From: Blastocatellia bacterium
GTDB lineage: Bacteria > Acidobacteriota > Blastocatellia > Chloracidobacteriales > JADJPF01
DNA length: 64,000 nt
Assembly (NCBI GenBank): GCA_025057015.1
Contig: JANWYG010000023.1
Coordinates: 40,939 to 104,938, forward strand
Direction of reading: 5' to 3'
Below are positions 34,653-43,447 of the stretch, piece by piece. The notes under the pieces are model-generated. The model saw only the letters and a list, made by a program, of their open reading frames with translations. It was not told the origin of the DNA and did no database searches. A program made the position numbers and the translations under genes. Within the stretch, counting starts at the first letter, position 1. Each line of letters starts with the position of its first letter.

Positions 34653-37256
34653 CTACTTAAGATCTAGCCAACTTGTGCCAGTATGTACCTCTACCAAAAG
34701 TGGCACATCCAAATGATAGACATTTTCCATCTCATATTTAACCAGAGCTTTCATACTTTCAAGTTCTTCAGGAACTACCTCAAACAGCAGCTCATCGTGG
34801 ACTTGCAGCAGAAGACGCGAAGACTTTTGCTCTTGTTTGAGCCGATTGTGTATCCTAATCATCGCAAGCTTAGCCAAGTCTGCTGCGGTGCTTTGAATCG
34901 GCGTATTAATAGCCTCACGTTCAGCACGCATCCTTATACGAGTATCCTGACTATTTAGCTCCGGCAAGCGTCTCAGCCGGCCAAATATCGAACGTACCAA
35001 GCAACCGTTCTTTCTGGCTGTCTCGGGCGCTTCCTGCATATATCGTCGAATACCGCTATAGGTTTCATAGTACTTCTCGATGAACTTTTTAGCTACAGCC
35101 ACAGTAGTACCTATCTTTTGTGACAGTCGATAAGCCTCTATCCCATAAGGTATGCCAAAATTCACGTGCTTAGCTTCACGCCGTCTTTCCTTTATCTCTT
35201 CAGCCGTACGAGCTCCAAAAACCTCTACAGCAGTCTGTGCGTGTATATCCTCACCATTTAAGAACGCCTTCTTCATAACCGGATCGCTAGCAATGTGTGC
35301 AAGCAACCGCAGCTCTAGCTGAGAGTAATCAGCAGAGAGCAGCACATACCCTTTCGCTGCAACAAAAGCACCGCGAATTTTGCGTCCAATTTCACTTCTG
35401 ATCGGTATGTTCTGCAAGTTAGGATCAGTAGACGATAGCCGCCCTGTAGCGGTCGCCGTCTGATGAAACGTAGTGTGCAACCTGCCTGTACGTGCATTAA
35501 TAAGCTTCGGCAGCGTATCAACATACGTATTCTTCAGTTTGACGAGCTCTCTATATTCCAGCACTTTCTGCGGCAATTCATACCGCAAAGCAAGCTCTTC
35601 GAGAACTTCAGCACCAGTAGAAACGCGCCCGGTCTTAGTTTTCCGAGGAACTTCAAAATTGAGACTTTTAAAAACCTCCGCAAGCTGCTTTGTAGAGTTA
35701 ATGTTGAACTTCTGCCCGGCCAACCTATAAATCTCTTCAGTAAGCTGCTGAAGCTGCGCTTGAAGTTCGGCTGACAACGTCTCAAGCGTTGCCACATCTA
35801 CTGCTATCCCCACTCGCTCCATCTCTACAAGCACTTCTATCAACGGCAACTCTATCTGCAAATAAACCCGTTCCAGCCCCTGCTCAATCAAACTTTGCCT
35901 AAGCTTCGGCGCAACACGTAATACAAGATCACTACTTGCAAGCTCACCCGTAGGTTGCTGCAAAGAAACTGCTGCCAGTTGACGCAGGTCATAGCTTTTA
36001 CTTCCGGGTTCGAGCAAATACGCCGCTATACAGGTATCTTCAGCAAGCGATTTGAGCTGAACAGGTTCTGAAACCTGCCTTTCAAGAATTTCTATAAGCC
36101 TTTTGGCGTCATGCACGTACTTCGGCAAACTTGACCTCAGCAAACCGCACGTAGCATTAACAAAACTCGCACTCAGCTGAGGATATTCCTTCAAGTCCAT
36201 CAAATAAGCCATCCCCGGTGCAGTAGACACGGCTATTACAAGAAGCCTACCATCTTCATCTGTTGAAACATCTACCGCACATCTATCTGAACTCAGCACG
36301 CCGTTTACTACAGCTTCCAGCTCAGAGGCGCTTTCTACAGCCTTATAGCAATAGCTGCTGCTAGATTCTCTTAGGACAGTAAAAAGAGGTAACTCTGATT
36401 GAGCTTCCTTAAGCTCTTTGAGAAGTGATTTAAACTCCAGCTCGGTGTAAAGTTGTAACGAAAGCCTATAGTCCGGTCCAGTTACTCTAAGCTGCTCAAA
36501 GTTAATTTCTATCGGTAGATCAGTCTTTATAGTGACTAACTTTTGAGCAAGAAATACACCGTCGATATGGTTAGAAATTGACGCGGCTATCTTCCTATCA
36601 ACTTCGTTGAGACGGGAAAGCAGCAAATCGACGTTGCCAAATCGCTCCAACAACTGTATCGCTGTCTTCTTACCTATACCGGGCACACCGGGAATGTTGT
36701 CACTGCTGTCGCCCATCAAGCTCAGCAGATCGATTATCTGCTTCGGCTCAACTCCCATCCAGCGCTTAACTGCAGCCACGTCATAGTAGTCATATTTCCT
36801 GCCACGTTCACAGCGCATTAGTCTGACATGCTCACCAACAAGCTGACACATATCCTTGTCGTTAGACACTATAGTCACATCAAAACCTTTACTTACAGCC
36901 TGTCTTGCAAGTGTACCTACAATATCGTCTGCCTCATAACCGGGCAAAGTCAGCAGCGATATGCGAAACGCTTCACATATACGAGGTATATATGGCAACT
37001 GTTTAACCAGAGCTTCTGGCATTTCGCTTCGATTTGCTTTGTACAAATCATAAGCTTCATGCCGAAACGTCGGTGCGGCCGTATCACAGCAGACTGCCAT
37101 GTAGTCAGGTCGATCGTCAGTCAATATCTTTCGCAAGATATTGCTGAAGCCGAATAAAGCGTTCGTAGGAAAGCCAGAAGAGGTAGTAAGCAACGGAACA
37201 GCAAAAAACGCTCTGTAGACCTGCGACATTCCATCGACAAGATAGAGGCTTGGCAT
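34653..37256 (-). CDS. polA: DNA polymerase I
   Basis: 867 residues. N-terminal 5'-3' exonuclease (about 1-285: YLVDGMSQVYRAFFA, GDSSDNIPGVPGIGKKTAI), central 3'-5' exonuclease-like domain (about 305-480) and C-terminal family A polymerase with motif A (DYSQLELRLLAHIASD), motif B (RREAKHVNFGIPYG) and motif C (QVHDELLFEV). The proofreading domain seems inactive: where active enzymes have DTET there is VDVSTD, the second site reads HDAKRL without the aspartate, and no YxxxD motif follows. Taq polymerase shows similar loss. It would serve repair and removal of RNA primers. It is the sixth gene of the operon starting at 46576, with a 4-base gap to the gene upstream. Confidence 0.95.
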   Translation of the reverse strand: MPSLYLVDGMSQVYRAFFAVPLLTTSSGFPTNALFGFSNILRKILTDDRPDYMAVCCDTAAPTFRHEAYDLYKANRSEMPEALVKQLPYIPRICEAFRISLLTLPGYEADDIVGTLARQAVSKGFDVTIVSNDKDMCQLVGEHVRLMRCERGRKYDYYDVAAVKRWMGVEPKQIIDLLSLMGDSSDNIPGVPGIGKKTAIQLLERFGNVDLLLSRLNEVDRKIAASISNHIDGVFLAQKLVTIKTDLPIEINFEQLRVTGPDYRLSLQLYTELEFKSLLKELKEAQSELPLFTVLRESSSSYCYKAVESASELEAVVNGVLSSDRCAVDVSTDEDGRLLVIAVSTAPGMAYLMDLKEYPQLSASFVNATCGLLRSSLPKYVHDAKRLIEILERQVSEPVQLKSLAEDTCIAAYLLEPGSKSYDLRQLAAVSLQQPTGELASSDLVLRVAPKLRQSLIEQGLERVYLQIELPLIEVLVEMERVGIAVDVATLETLSAELQAQLQQLTEEIYRLAGQKFNINSTKQLAEVFKSLNFEVPRKTKTGRVSTGAEVLEELALRYELPQKVLEYRELVKLKNTYVDTLPKLINARTGRLHTTFHQTATATGRLSSTDPNLQNIPIRSEIGRKIRGAFVAAKGYVLLSADYSQLELRLLAHIASDPVMKKAFLNGEDIHAQTAVEVFGARTAEEIKERRREAKHVNFGIPYGIEAYRLSQKIGTTVAVAKKFIEKYYETYSGIRRYMQEAPETARKNGCLVRSIFGRLRRLPELNSQDTRIRMRAEREAINTPIQSTAADLAKLAMIRIHNRLKQEQKSSRLLLQVHDELLFEVVPEELESMKALVKYEMENVYHLDVPLLVEVHTGTSWLDLK

Positions 37257-37260
37257 GAAA

Positions 37261-39588
37261 CTACCTACATAGTCGTTCTAGCTCGAGACTACATCTAAAC
37301 GGATTTTCTGACAAAACTAAGCCCATTTGTTCAATATAGGCTCGCTGTTCGAGCGTAATAGGTTGCAATCCAGGAAGCCCACGGATAGATATCAACTCTT
37401 GTACATGCAAAGGCTGATACTGAGCGAGTAACTTCTGTATCGTCTCGTCTTTATCCACTAGGAACGCTTTGACAGTTTTACGCTGACCAGCCATCAGAAT
37501 GCTACTCGCAGGATAAAATTTCATTCCCGAAACTTCTTCCAAAAGGGCTACATATTCTGAATCAGCAGAGCTAAGCAATACGGCACGAGCAAGCAGAGAG
37601 ATGGCCCTTGCTCGCTCACCTCGAGCCTGCAATGCAAGACCAAGTTCGGCCAGATTCCTAGCTGAAGGCTCTAACTCGCAAGCTCGTTCTAAAGCAGAAA
37701 TAGCCTTGCCTATTTGCTCAGATCGACGAGCTGCTTTACCCAGCAGGTAATAAAGCTCAGCGTCATGGGTTTCAGCTCGCACAGCTTGCTCAAAAGCCTC
37801 TACAGCAGAACTAGCCGCTTCATATGTTCCTTCCCCGTACCTGAATAGTCCTTCTTGCTTGTAACGAGCCACATATTGCTGCTGTAACCACAGAGAGGTT
37901 ATAGTAGCAGCAGAAAAAACTACCACTGCTGCAATAGTTATAGCAGTGTATCTTGCCGCTAGCGTAAGCAAGTACTTGCCGATATACAACAAAACTGCAG
38001 TCGCAACTACCGACGTTGCTGGGGCCAAAACAGTGAAAACGTTGCGCGCATATACCTCGCCGTAGACATTAAGCAAATAGAAAATCCCGACGAAACCAAA
38101 GATAGCGACCGTCAGCCAGATAAGTAAAAGTTCAGCTCTGACGCGAGAGATGGCTGTTTTGACCAGCGAAGGAAACTTTACAGCAAGATTAGGGCCTAGT
38201 AACTTAACCGCTCGCTCGGCAGTTTCCACGACAAGAGCATACTTACCGACAGCTAACTCAGCTTCAAGACGTCTGATAAGTTCTCCAAGCACCACTATAG
38301 CACGCCCTGAGTGAGGAGAAAGAGAAAATGCAGAAGCTAATAACTCCAAACTCTTAGTATACGCTCCCTCGCTTATGGCAAGCGAAGCTTCCTCAGCCAA
38401 TTTGCAATCGCGGTCCTTCAGCGGGTTCTTTCGAGCATAAACTTGACCGCCGTAGATACAAAGCTCATGCCTTTGTTTTTCAAAACTGTACTCAACAAAG
38501 TAGGCACTCATTGCGAACAACTGTAAACGCCTACTGATTTCGCGCCCTTGGAATAGCAAATTCCGCTTACACAGTCGCTCCACAGCAGCATCTATTTCTA
38601 CCTGTCCGCTAGTTTGTCCCCAATCAGCATCATAAATTATTTCACCTTCAGGACGCTGAGGCGCTACTACCTCCTTCAGTCTGGCAGGCAACAAGGTTTC
38701 GAAATGCTCCAAAATCCTTCTTTCCACCTCTAGGCTATAGTACTCCAACAGCCGACCTGCACCGAGACAAAGTTCACAAGTAACCTTCCTGTAGCCAGAG
38801 CAGGCAGCACACTGTCGCCACCCGTTTTTGCAACTGCTACAGGTCACGAAGCCACTACCTTGACAAGTTGAACACTTTCTACCATCACAGCTACAACACA
38901 CCTGCCCAGCACCATCACAATCCTTGCAGAGTACATTACCAGTAGCAGAACAGTGTTTGCACCAAAGTACCCCCTGAACATCACATTGCTTGCAAGGTAC
39001 GACTCGATGTGTCCCTGTTATAGGATATACTCCGTTCTCATTACTCGGTACGGCTATACTCCAGACATCTAGCTGCTCTATGTCAAGCGAGGCTTCCTGC
39101 AGTTCACCTGGTGTCGTGTAAGGAGTTTTTTGCTTTACGAGACGCCGAGTTTCAAATACTCGCTTCAACACGACGTGGTATACATCGCAGCGAGTTACGT
39201 TCAAGATTTGGACGTCACTACCAAAAGACACCAATTCATTTCCGGAAACGCCAGCAGCCCACTCGTTCAACAGACGACGGATGTTTCCAATCGTACCGAT
39301 ATCAGTCACTGTTTGAAAAGAGTGGTTCAATTGCGGGCATGGTGACGGAGAAGGCAGCGGTTCGCTCAGACTCGACAGTTTAGCGACAACTGACGAAGAT
39401 GAGTTCATCAATTGACGAGCAAGTGCTATCTGTTCTAGTCGCTGCCGTCCTAGCTGTGACTTGCGCGGTAACTTCAGCATCACTCGAGAACGCTCTTCGG
39501 CAAGTGTCAGCATCACCTCCAGCTCATCAGGTGATGCTTCTACCGGAAGAGATAAGCCGCGCAGTACCGCCTTCAAGTCGGGATGCAT
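37261..39588 (-). CDS. Membrane TPR protein with DnaJ-type zinc-finger repeats
   Basis: 775 residues. Residues about 195-285 hold seven or more CxxC pairs, several as CxxCxGxG or close to it (CDGAGQVCCSCDG, CSTCQGSGFVTC, CELCLGAGRL), resembling the DnaJ cysteine-rich domain. Before it lies a region of unknown fold (1-190). Three or four membrane helices follow (about 480-570), then TPR units (about 590-690). There is no J domain. A role in handling unfolded or partner proteins at the membrane is inference. Its start overlaps the stop of the membrane protease gene by one base, so the two may work together. Confidence 0.75.
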   Translation of the reverse strand: MHPDLKAVLRGLSLPVEASPDELEVMLTLAEERSRVMLKLPRKSQLGRQRLEQIALARQLMNSSSSVVAKLSSLSEPLPSPSPCPQLNHSFQTVTDIGTIGNIRRLLNEWAAGVSGNELVSFGSDVQILNVTRCDVYHVVLKRVFETRRLVKQKTPYTTPGELQEASLDIEQLDVWSIAVPSNENGVYPITGTHRVVPCKQCDVQGVLWCKHCSATGNVLCKDCDGAGQVCCSCDGRKCSTCQGSGFVTCSSCKNGWRQCAACSGYRKVTCELCLGAGRLLEYYSLEVERRILEHFETLLPARLKEVVAPQRPEGEIIYDADWGQTSGQVEIDAAVERLCKRNLLFQGREISRRLQLFAMSAYFVEYSFEKQRHELCIYGGQVYARKNPLKDRDCKLAEEASLAISEGAYTKSLELLASAFSLSPHSGRAIVVLGELIRRLEAELAVGKYALVVETAERAVKLLGPNLAVKFPSLVKTAISRVRAELLLIWLTVAIFGFVGIFYLLNVYGEVYARNVFTVLAPATSVVATAVLLYIGKYLLTLAARYTAITIAAVVVFSAATITSLWLQQQYVARYKQEGLFRYGEGTYEAASSAVEAFEQAVRAETHDAELYYLLGKAARRSEQIGKAISALERACELEPSARNLAELGLALQARGERARAISLLARAVLLSSADSEYVALLEEVSGMKFYPASSILMAGQRKTVKAFLVDKDETIQKLLAQYQPLHVQELISIRGLPGLQPITLEQRAYIEQMGLVLSENPFRCSLELERLCR

Positions 39589-40466
39589 TACCGACCCTCC
39601 AAGATGTGCTTCAACTCACGTATGTCTATAGCAAAGCCTATCGATTCACTGCCCTTTACTCTAGCTGTGACCACGCCTATTACTCTACCATCAGCCTTTC
39701 TAATCAGCGGGCCCCCAGAGTTACCGTGATTGATGGCAGCAGTCGTCTGTAAGATCTTTGCATCTTCATACTCACGGACACTGCTGATGATGCCAGTTGA
39801 GACAGAGATATCCAGCCCAAGGCGTGTACCAAGCGGATAGCCAAGAACTAGGACCTCCTCGCCCTTCTGTCGCAAATCACTACCGTCAAGCTTTAGTACA
39901 GGATAGTTATCCCCTGCTTCGAAGCGCAAAAGTGCTAGATCACGCACTACATCTCTTCGCAGCTCGTATGCCCGTACTGGATCTCTATTAGGAAGCTTAA
40001 CAAGTATTTCGGCTGCTGATTCAACCACGTGATAATTAGTCACGAAAAGCCCATCGCCTCTGATTACGAAACCAGAACCGGAGGTAACTCCCCCAGGCGC
40101 ACGAGCAAGGACCATTCCTACGGCTGGCTCCACTGCCTTGATAAGCTCAACAAGTCCTACCCCACTAGAGGCCAAATTTGACATCTCCAAGTTGTTTTCT
40201 TTCTCTTCAGCAGGCTTGTTTGCGGCAATTTTAACGGTCTGATGCTCAACTAAAGGAAAGTCTTCAGGTTCTTCAGACGAGGTATAAACGGGCTCGCGTT
40301 CGAGATTACGCCAAATATAAAGTCCTACTAGCACCGTAGTGAGTAAGACCAAGCCTAGTACCAGCGGAGCAATATATATTGCCTTGGGCAGAGATACGGC
40401 TTCTTCTTCACCATAGGAAAGCGAAAAAGGGTCTTCCTTAGAAGAATCTCTTTCAGGCTTCGGCAT
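39588..40466 (-). CDS. Membrane-anchored trypsin-like serine protease (S1C/HtrA-like without PDZ)
   Basis: 292 residues. A cytoplasmic N-terminus of about 28 residues is followed by one membrane helix (29-51), a polar linker (52-105), and a trypsin-fold domain. The catalytic triad is visible as His146 (VTNYHVVES), Asp176 (RDLALLRF) and Ser250 (INHGNSGGPLI). No PDZ domain follows the protease, unlike DegP/DegS; the protein ends about 40 residues after the catalytic Ser region. It should act in the periplasm or outside. It sits between the ROK kinase gene (2-base gap) and the zinc-finger TPR gene (1-base overlap). The substrate is unknown. Confidence 0.88.
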   Translation of the reverse strand: MPKPERDSSKEDPFSLSYGEEEAVSLPKAIYIAPLVLGLVLLTTVLVGLYIWRNLEREPVYTSSEEPEDFPLVEHQTVKIAANKPAEEKENNLEMSNLASSGVGLVELIKAVEPAVGMVLARAPGGVTSGSGFVIRGDGLFVTNYHVVESAAEILVKLPNRDPVRAYELRRDVVRDLALLRFEAGDNYPVLKLDGSDLRQKGEEVLVLGYPLGTRLGLDISVSTGIISSVREYEDAKILQTTAAINHGNSGGPLIRKADGRVIGVVTARVKGSESIGFAIDIRELKHILEGR

Positions 40467-40468
40467 AG

Positions 40469-41437
40469 TTACCCTCTAGCTGCCATGCGCTGCTCGGAAA
40501 GCCTGTCCTGTGCCATTATTGCTGAACCGATAACACCAGCGTTGTCACCTAAGCTTGCAGCAACGAGCTTACAGCAGTCGTATAACTTTGGGAAACTGCC
40601 TTGCTTCAGATATTCCCTTATATACTCAAGCAGTATCGTCGATGTTGTCATTACAGGACCACCGAGTACAACTAACTCGACATTAAACAAATTAATTACG
40701 TTAGCTATCGCTGTACCCAAGTAATTTGCCGTCGAGCTTATCACACGCATTGCTAGCTCGTCTCCTTGCATTGCAGCCTCGACTATATCTTCGCAGGTAA
40801 GGCGCTTGCTTATCTTTGACGCTAGCACAGAACGCATATAGGTTGGGCTTTCAAAGATCATTTCACGCGCCCGCCTCACGATGTTAGGTCCAGAGGCTAC
40901 AGTTTCTAGACAGCCAACAGATCCGCAGCTACAGTCTAGCTCCTGTAGTCCGACCTTCATATGCCCAAATTCTCCTGCATAGCCTCTAGCCCCACGCTGC
41001 ATCTTCCCGCCGAGTACTATTCCACCGCCTATACCAGTACCTATGGAAATATATACCAAGTTATTAGCATTCTTGGCAGCTCCGCACTTCCACTCACCAT
41101 AGGTAGCGGCATTTGCGTCATTATCCAGAATAACCGGTAGAGAAACAGCAGCAGCAAGCTCAGAGCGTATGTCTATCGCAGAAATATCTGGCAAATTGGG
41201 CAATATTTGCACCTGCTGATCAATATCCACCAAGCCAGGTAACCCGACTCCTACAGCCAAGACCGTCTGTTGCGAGACATTCTTTAGAGCAACTACTTCC
41301 CTTATCAACTGGTCTACTAGGGAGCGACCATCAGTCAATACGGTATTTATCCGCCGCTGAGATAGTATCCTGCCGGATGCATCCACTACGGCTATCCTGG
41401 TAGTCCGCCCAACATCCACTCCGATATAGGCATCCAT
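40469..41437 (-). CDS. ROK family sugar kinase (probable glucokinase)
   Basis: 322 residues. Signatures: GVDVGRTTRIAVVDASG (phosphate loop), DNDANAATYGEW with the catalytic Asp, ISIGTGIGGGIV, and the zinc motif CSCGSVGCLE. The lack of an N-terminal helix-turn-helix makes it a kinase rather than a NagC/Mlc regulator. Most such stand-alone ROK proteins phosphorylate glucose, though N-acetylated hexoses are possible. It lies in the operon just after the Ser/Thr kinase (1-base overlap) and two genes after the transaldolase/phosphoglucose isomerase fusion, so glucose-6-phosphate made here would feed that isomerase. Confidence 0.9.
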   Translation of the reverse strand: MDAYIGVDVGRTTRIAVVDASGRILSQRRINTVLTDGRSLVDQLIREVVALKNVSQQTVLAVGVGLPGLVDIDQQVQILPNLPDISAIDIRSELAAAVSLPVILDNDANAATYGEWKCGAAKNANNLVYISIGTGIGGGIVLGGKMQRGARGYAGEFGHMKVGLQELDCSCGSVGCLETVASGPNIVRRAREMIFESPTYMRSVLASKISKRLTCEDIVEAAMQGDELAMRVISSTANYLGTAIANVINLFNVELVVLGGPVMTTSTILLEYIREYLKQGSFPKLYDCCKLVAASLGDNAGVIGSAIMAQDRLSEQRMAARG

Positions 41438-43428
41438 CAGGTACGCTTCCTTATAGCGTTAATAGCCCATCTAGCCTTTGCCCTAACACCTTCATCCTCA
41501 TCTTCGCACAAACGTAACGTTAAGCCAGACAGTGCGGCAGGATCAGCAAGCTCACCCAGTGCATGTGCAGCTGTAAACCTAACGCTTGCGTCATTACTTA
41601 GCAGCGCATCTACTAGTTCAGAAACTGCTCTACGATCCTTTATATGCCCAAGTGCCAATGCGGCTTCACTTGCTACGAAAGTATCTTGGCAACTTAAAGC
41701 TTCTAGTAAGACCGGAACAAACTCAGGATCTGCCAACCGACCTGCTGCATTAATTGCGTACCTAGCAGTAGTATAATCGCGGTTACGCAGACTATCAGAA
41801 ATAGCTGACAGCACCACTGCAGAAGCATTCTTGCCAAACTTCGAAAGTGCTTCTGCAGCAGCAAATTTGACGTTAATGCTGCTGTCATACAGTGCTTCGC
41901 CAAGCGCCTCTACAGCTTTGGGCTCTTTAGAAAACTTAAGCATAGCAACAGCTTCAAGCCTCAGCTCTTCGCTTTCATCGCTCAAAAGTTCATAAGGGCT
42001 ATTGACCTTGTGCCAATCCGACATTTGTGCTACCAAGCGCTTGACTGTCGTATCCTGCAGTCGAATCGGATCAGGGTCAGAAGCATCTACCTTGCCTGCC
42101 CAAAGTATTCCACCTGTAGTGGCGTTGACAAGTTGAGCTGTAACGCGCATCCTTTGCACGGTGCCTATGATGCTACCAAGCAGCACAGCGTCTACACCAA
42201 GCTCCTTGCCCACATCTACTGGATTGGCTTCCTGATTCAGATATCGTAGGACATAGCTCGACGGGCGTATCGTCAGCGACCTAAACTTAGTTAACTCTGT
42301 AACAAGCAAATCAAGCAGAGAGAGACGCACCTCATCATTGCCTGTCCCAACTATACGAAACGGCAACACAGCTAGCGTTTTATGCTGACCTGGTATCAGA
42401 GGAAAATCGTCTCCTTCTAACTGCTCAACAGTTGTCTGAGGTGGCTTGCTAACAGACTTTGGAGTATTGTCTACAGGAGAATTAGTAGTAAAGGTTCGCT
42501 TTGGTCCTAAGAAGAACCGCAAGAAGCTACGCCACCTGCTGCGTACCACAGGAGTATAATCTCTATGTATCCCGTCTGGAACCACCTGCGAAACCTGTAT
42601 CACTTCAGAAGAAATAGCTTTGAGCTCCGCAAGTACTTCCTGCATGGAGCGGTATCTGTCAGCAGCAGTCTTGGCTGTCGCACGATCGATTATGCTCTGC
42701 AGCTGTGGCATAGCGCGAGGATTTACATCTAATATCCTTGGCGTGGGAGTGTTACAGATCATATAAAGCAGATCGATATTGTTCTCCGCCGAGAATGGCT
42801 TCCTCCCGGTAGCCATTTCGTAAAGAACTATGCCAAAGGAGAATATATCAGTGCGTTTATCCACTGGCTCGCCACGAGCTTGCTCAGGAGACATATACGA
42901 TGGAGTCCCCAGTGATTGTCCATGCTCAGTTAACTCACCGAGAGCAGTATGCTCTTCCAAACCTTTAGCTAATCCGAAGTCCAGTATCTTGACCTGCCCA
43001 CGTGGTGTAAGCATTATGTTTTGCGGTTTGATGTCTCGGTGAATTATCCCGCAGTCATGTGCTGCAGCCAAAGCATCAGCCACCTGTAACGATATTGAGA
43101 TAATAGCTCTGGCCGAAAGCGGACGGTTATTAATAACTTTTTTCAGCGTCTGCCCTTCTATGTATTGCATCGCTATGTAGTAGAAACCTTCCGTTTCCTG
43201 AATCTCGTATATCGTACAGATGTTTGGATGATCTAGCGCAGAAGCAAGCCTCGCTTCACGCAAGAAGCGCTTGCGGGCATTCTCATTTTTGAGCAGCTCC
43301 CGTGCCAGCAGCTTCAGTACTACAGTGCGGTTTAGGTTGATGTCTATAGCCTTGCACACCTTCCCCATACCGCCCTTGCCCAAAGCTTCCACTATTTTGT
43401 ACTGAGCAATAGTTTTGCCAACCAGCAT
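41437..43428 (-). CDS. Serine/threonine protein kinase with FlgO/TolB-like and HEAT-repeat domains
   Basis: 663 residues. The kinase domain covers about 10-275: GKGGMGKVCKA, Lys39, HRDIKPQN, DFGLAKG and TPSYMSPEQARG. After a basic linker comes a domain of about 100 residues (about 345-450) beginning TLAVLPFRIVG and holding LGVDAVLLGSI, similar to the FlgO/TolB N-terminal-like domain that in acidobacterial kinases follows the catalytic part. The C-terminal 180 residues form about five HEAT/PBS-lyase-like repeats of 31 residues (YDSSINVKFAAAEALSKFG and similar). There is no membrane helix, so it is cytoplasmic. HEAT repeats probably bind a partner. It sits 19 bases after the TAL-PGI gene. Confidence 0.9.
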   Translation of the reverse strand: MLVGKTIAQYKIVEALGKGGMGKVCKAIDINLNRTVVLKLLARELLKNENARKRFLREARLASALDHPNICTIYEIQETEGFYYIAMQYIEGQTLKKVINNRPLSARAIISISLQVADALAAAHDCGIIHRDIKPQNIMLTPRGQVKILDFGLAKGLEEHTALGELTEHGQSLGTPSYMSPEQARGEPVDKRTDIFSFGIVLYEMATGRKPFSAENNIDLLYMICNTPTPRILDVNPRAMPQLQSIIDRATAKTAADRYRSMQEVLAELKAISSEVIQVSQVVPDGIHRDYTPVVRSRWRSFLRFFLGPKRTFTTNSPVDNTPKSVSKPPQTTVEQLEGDDFPLIPGQHKTLAVLPFRIVGTGNDEVRLSLLDLLVTELTKFRSLTIRPSSYVLRYLNQEANPVDVGKELGVDAVLLGSIIGTVQRMRVTAQLVNATTGGILWAGKVDASDPDPIRLQDTTVKRLVAQMSDWHKVNSPYELLSDESEELRLEAVAMLKFSKEPKAVEALGEALYDSSINVKFAAAEALSKFGKNASAVVLSAISDSLRNRDYTTARYAINAAGRLADPEFVPVLLEALSCQDTFVASEAALALGHIKDRRAVSELVDALLSNDASVRFTAAHALGELADPAALSGLTLRLCEDEDEGVRAKARWAINAIRKRT

Positions 43429-43447
43429 GTTCTGACTAGCTCTAAAG

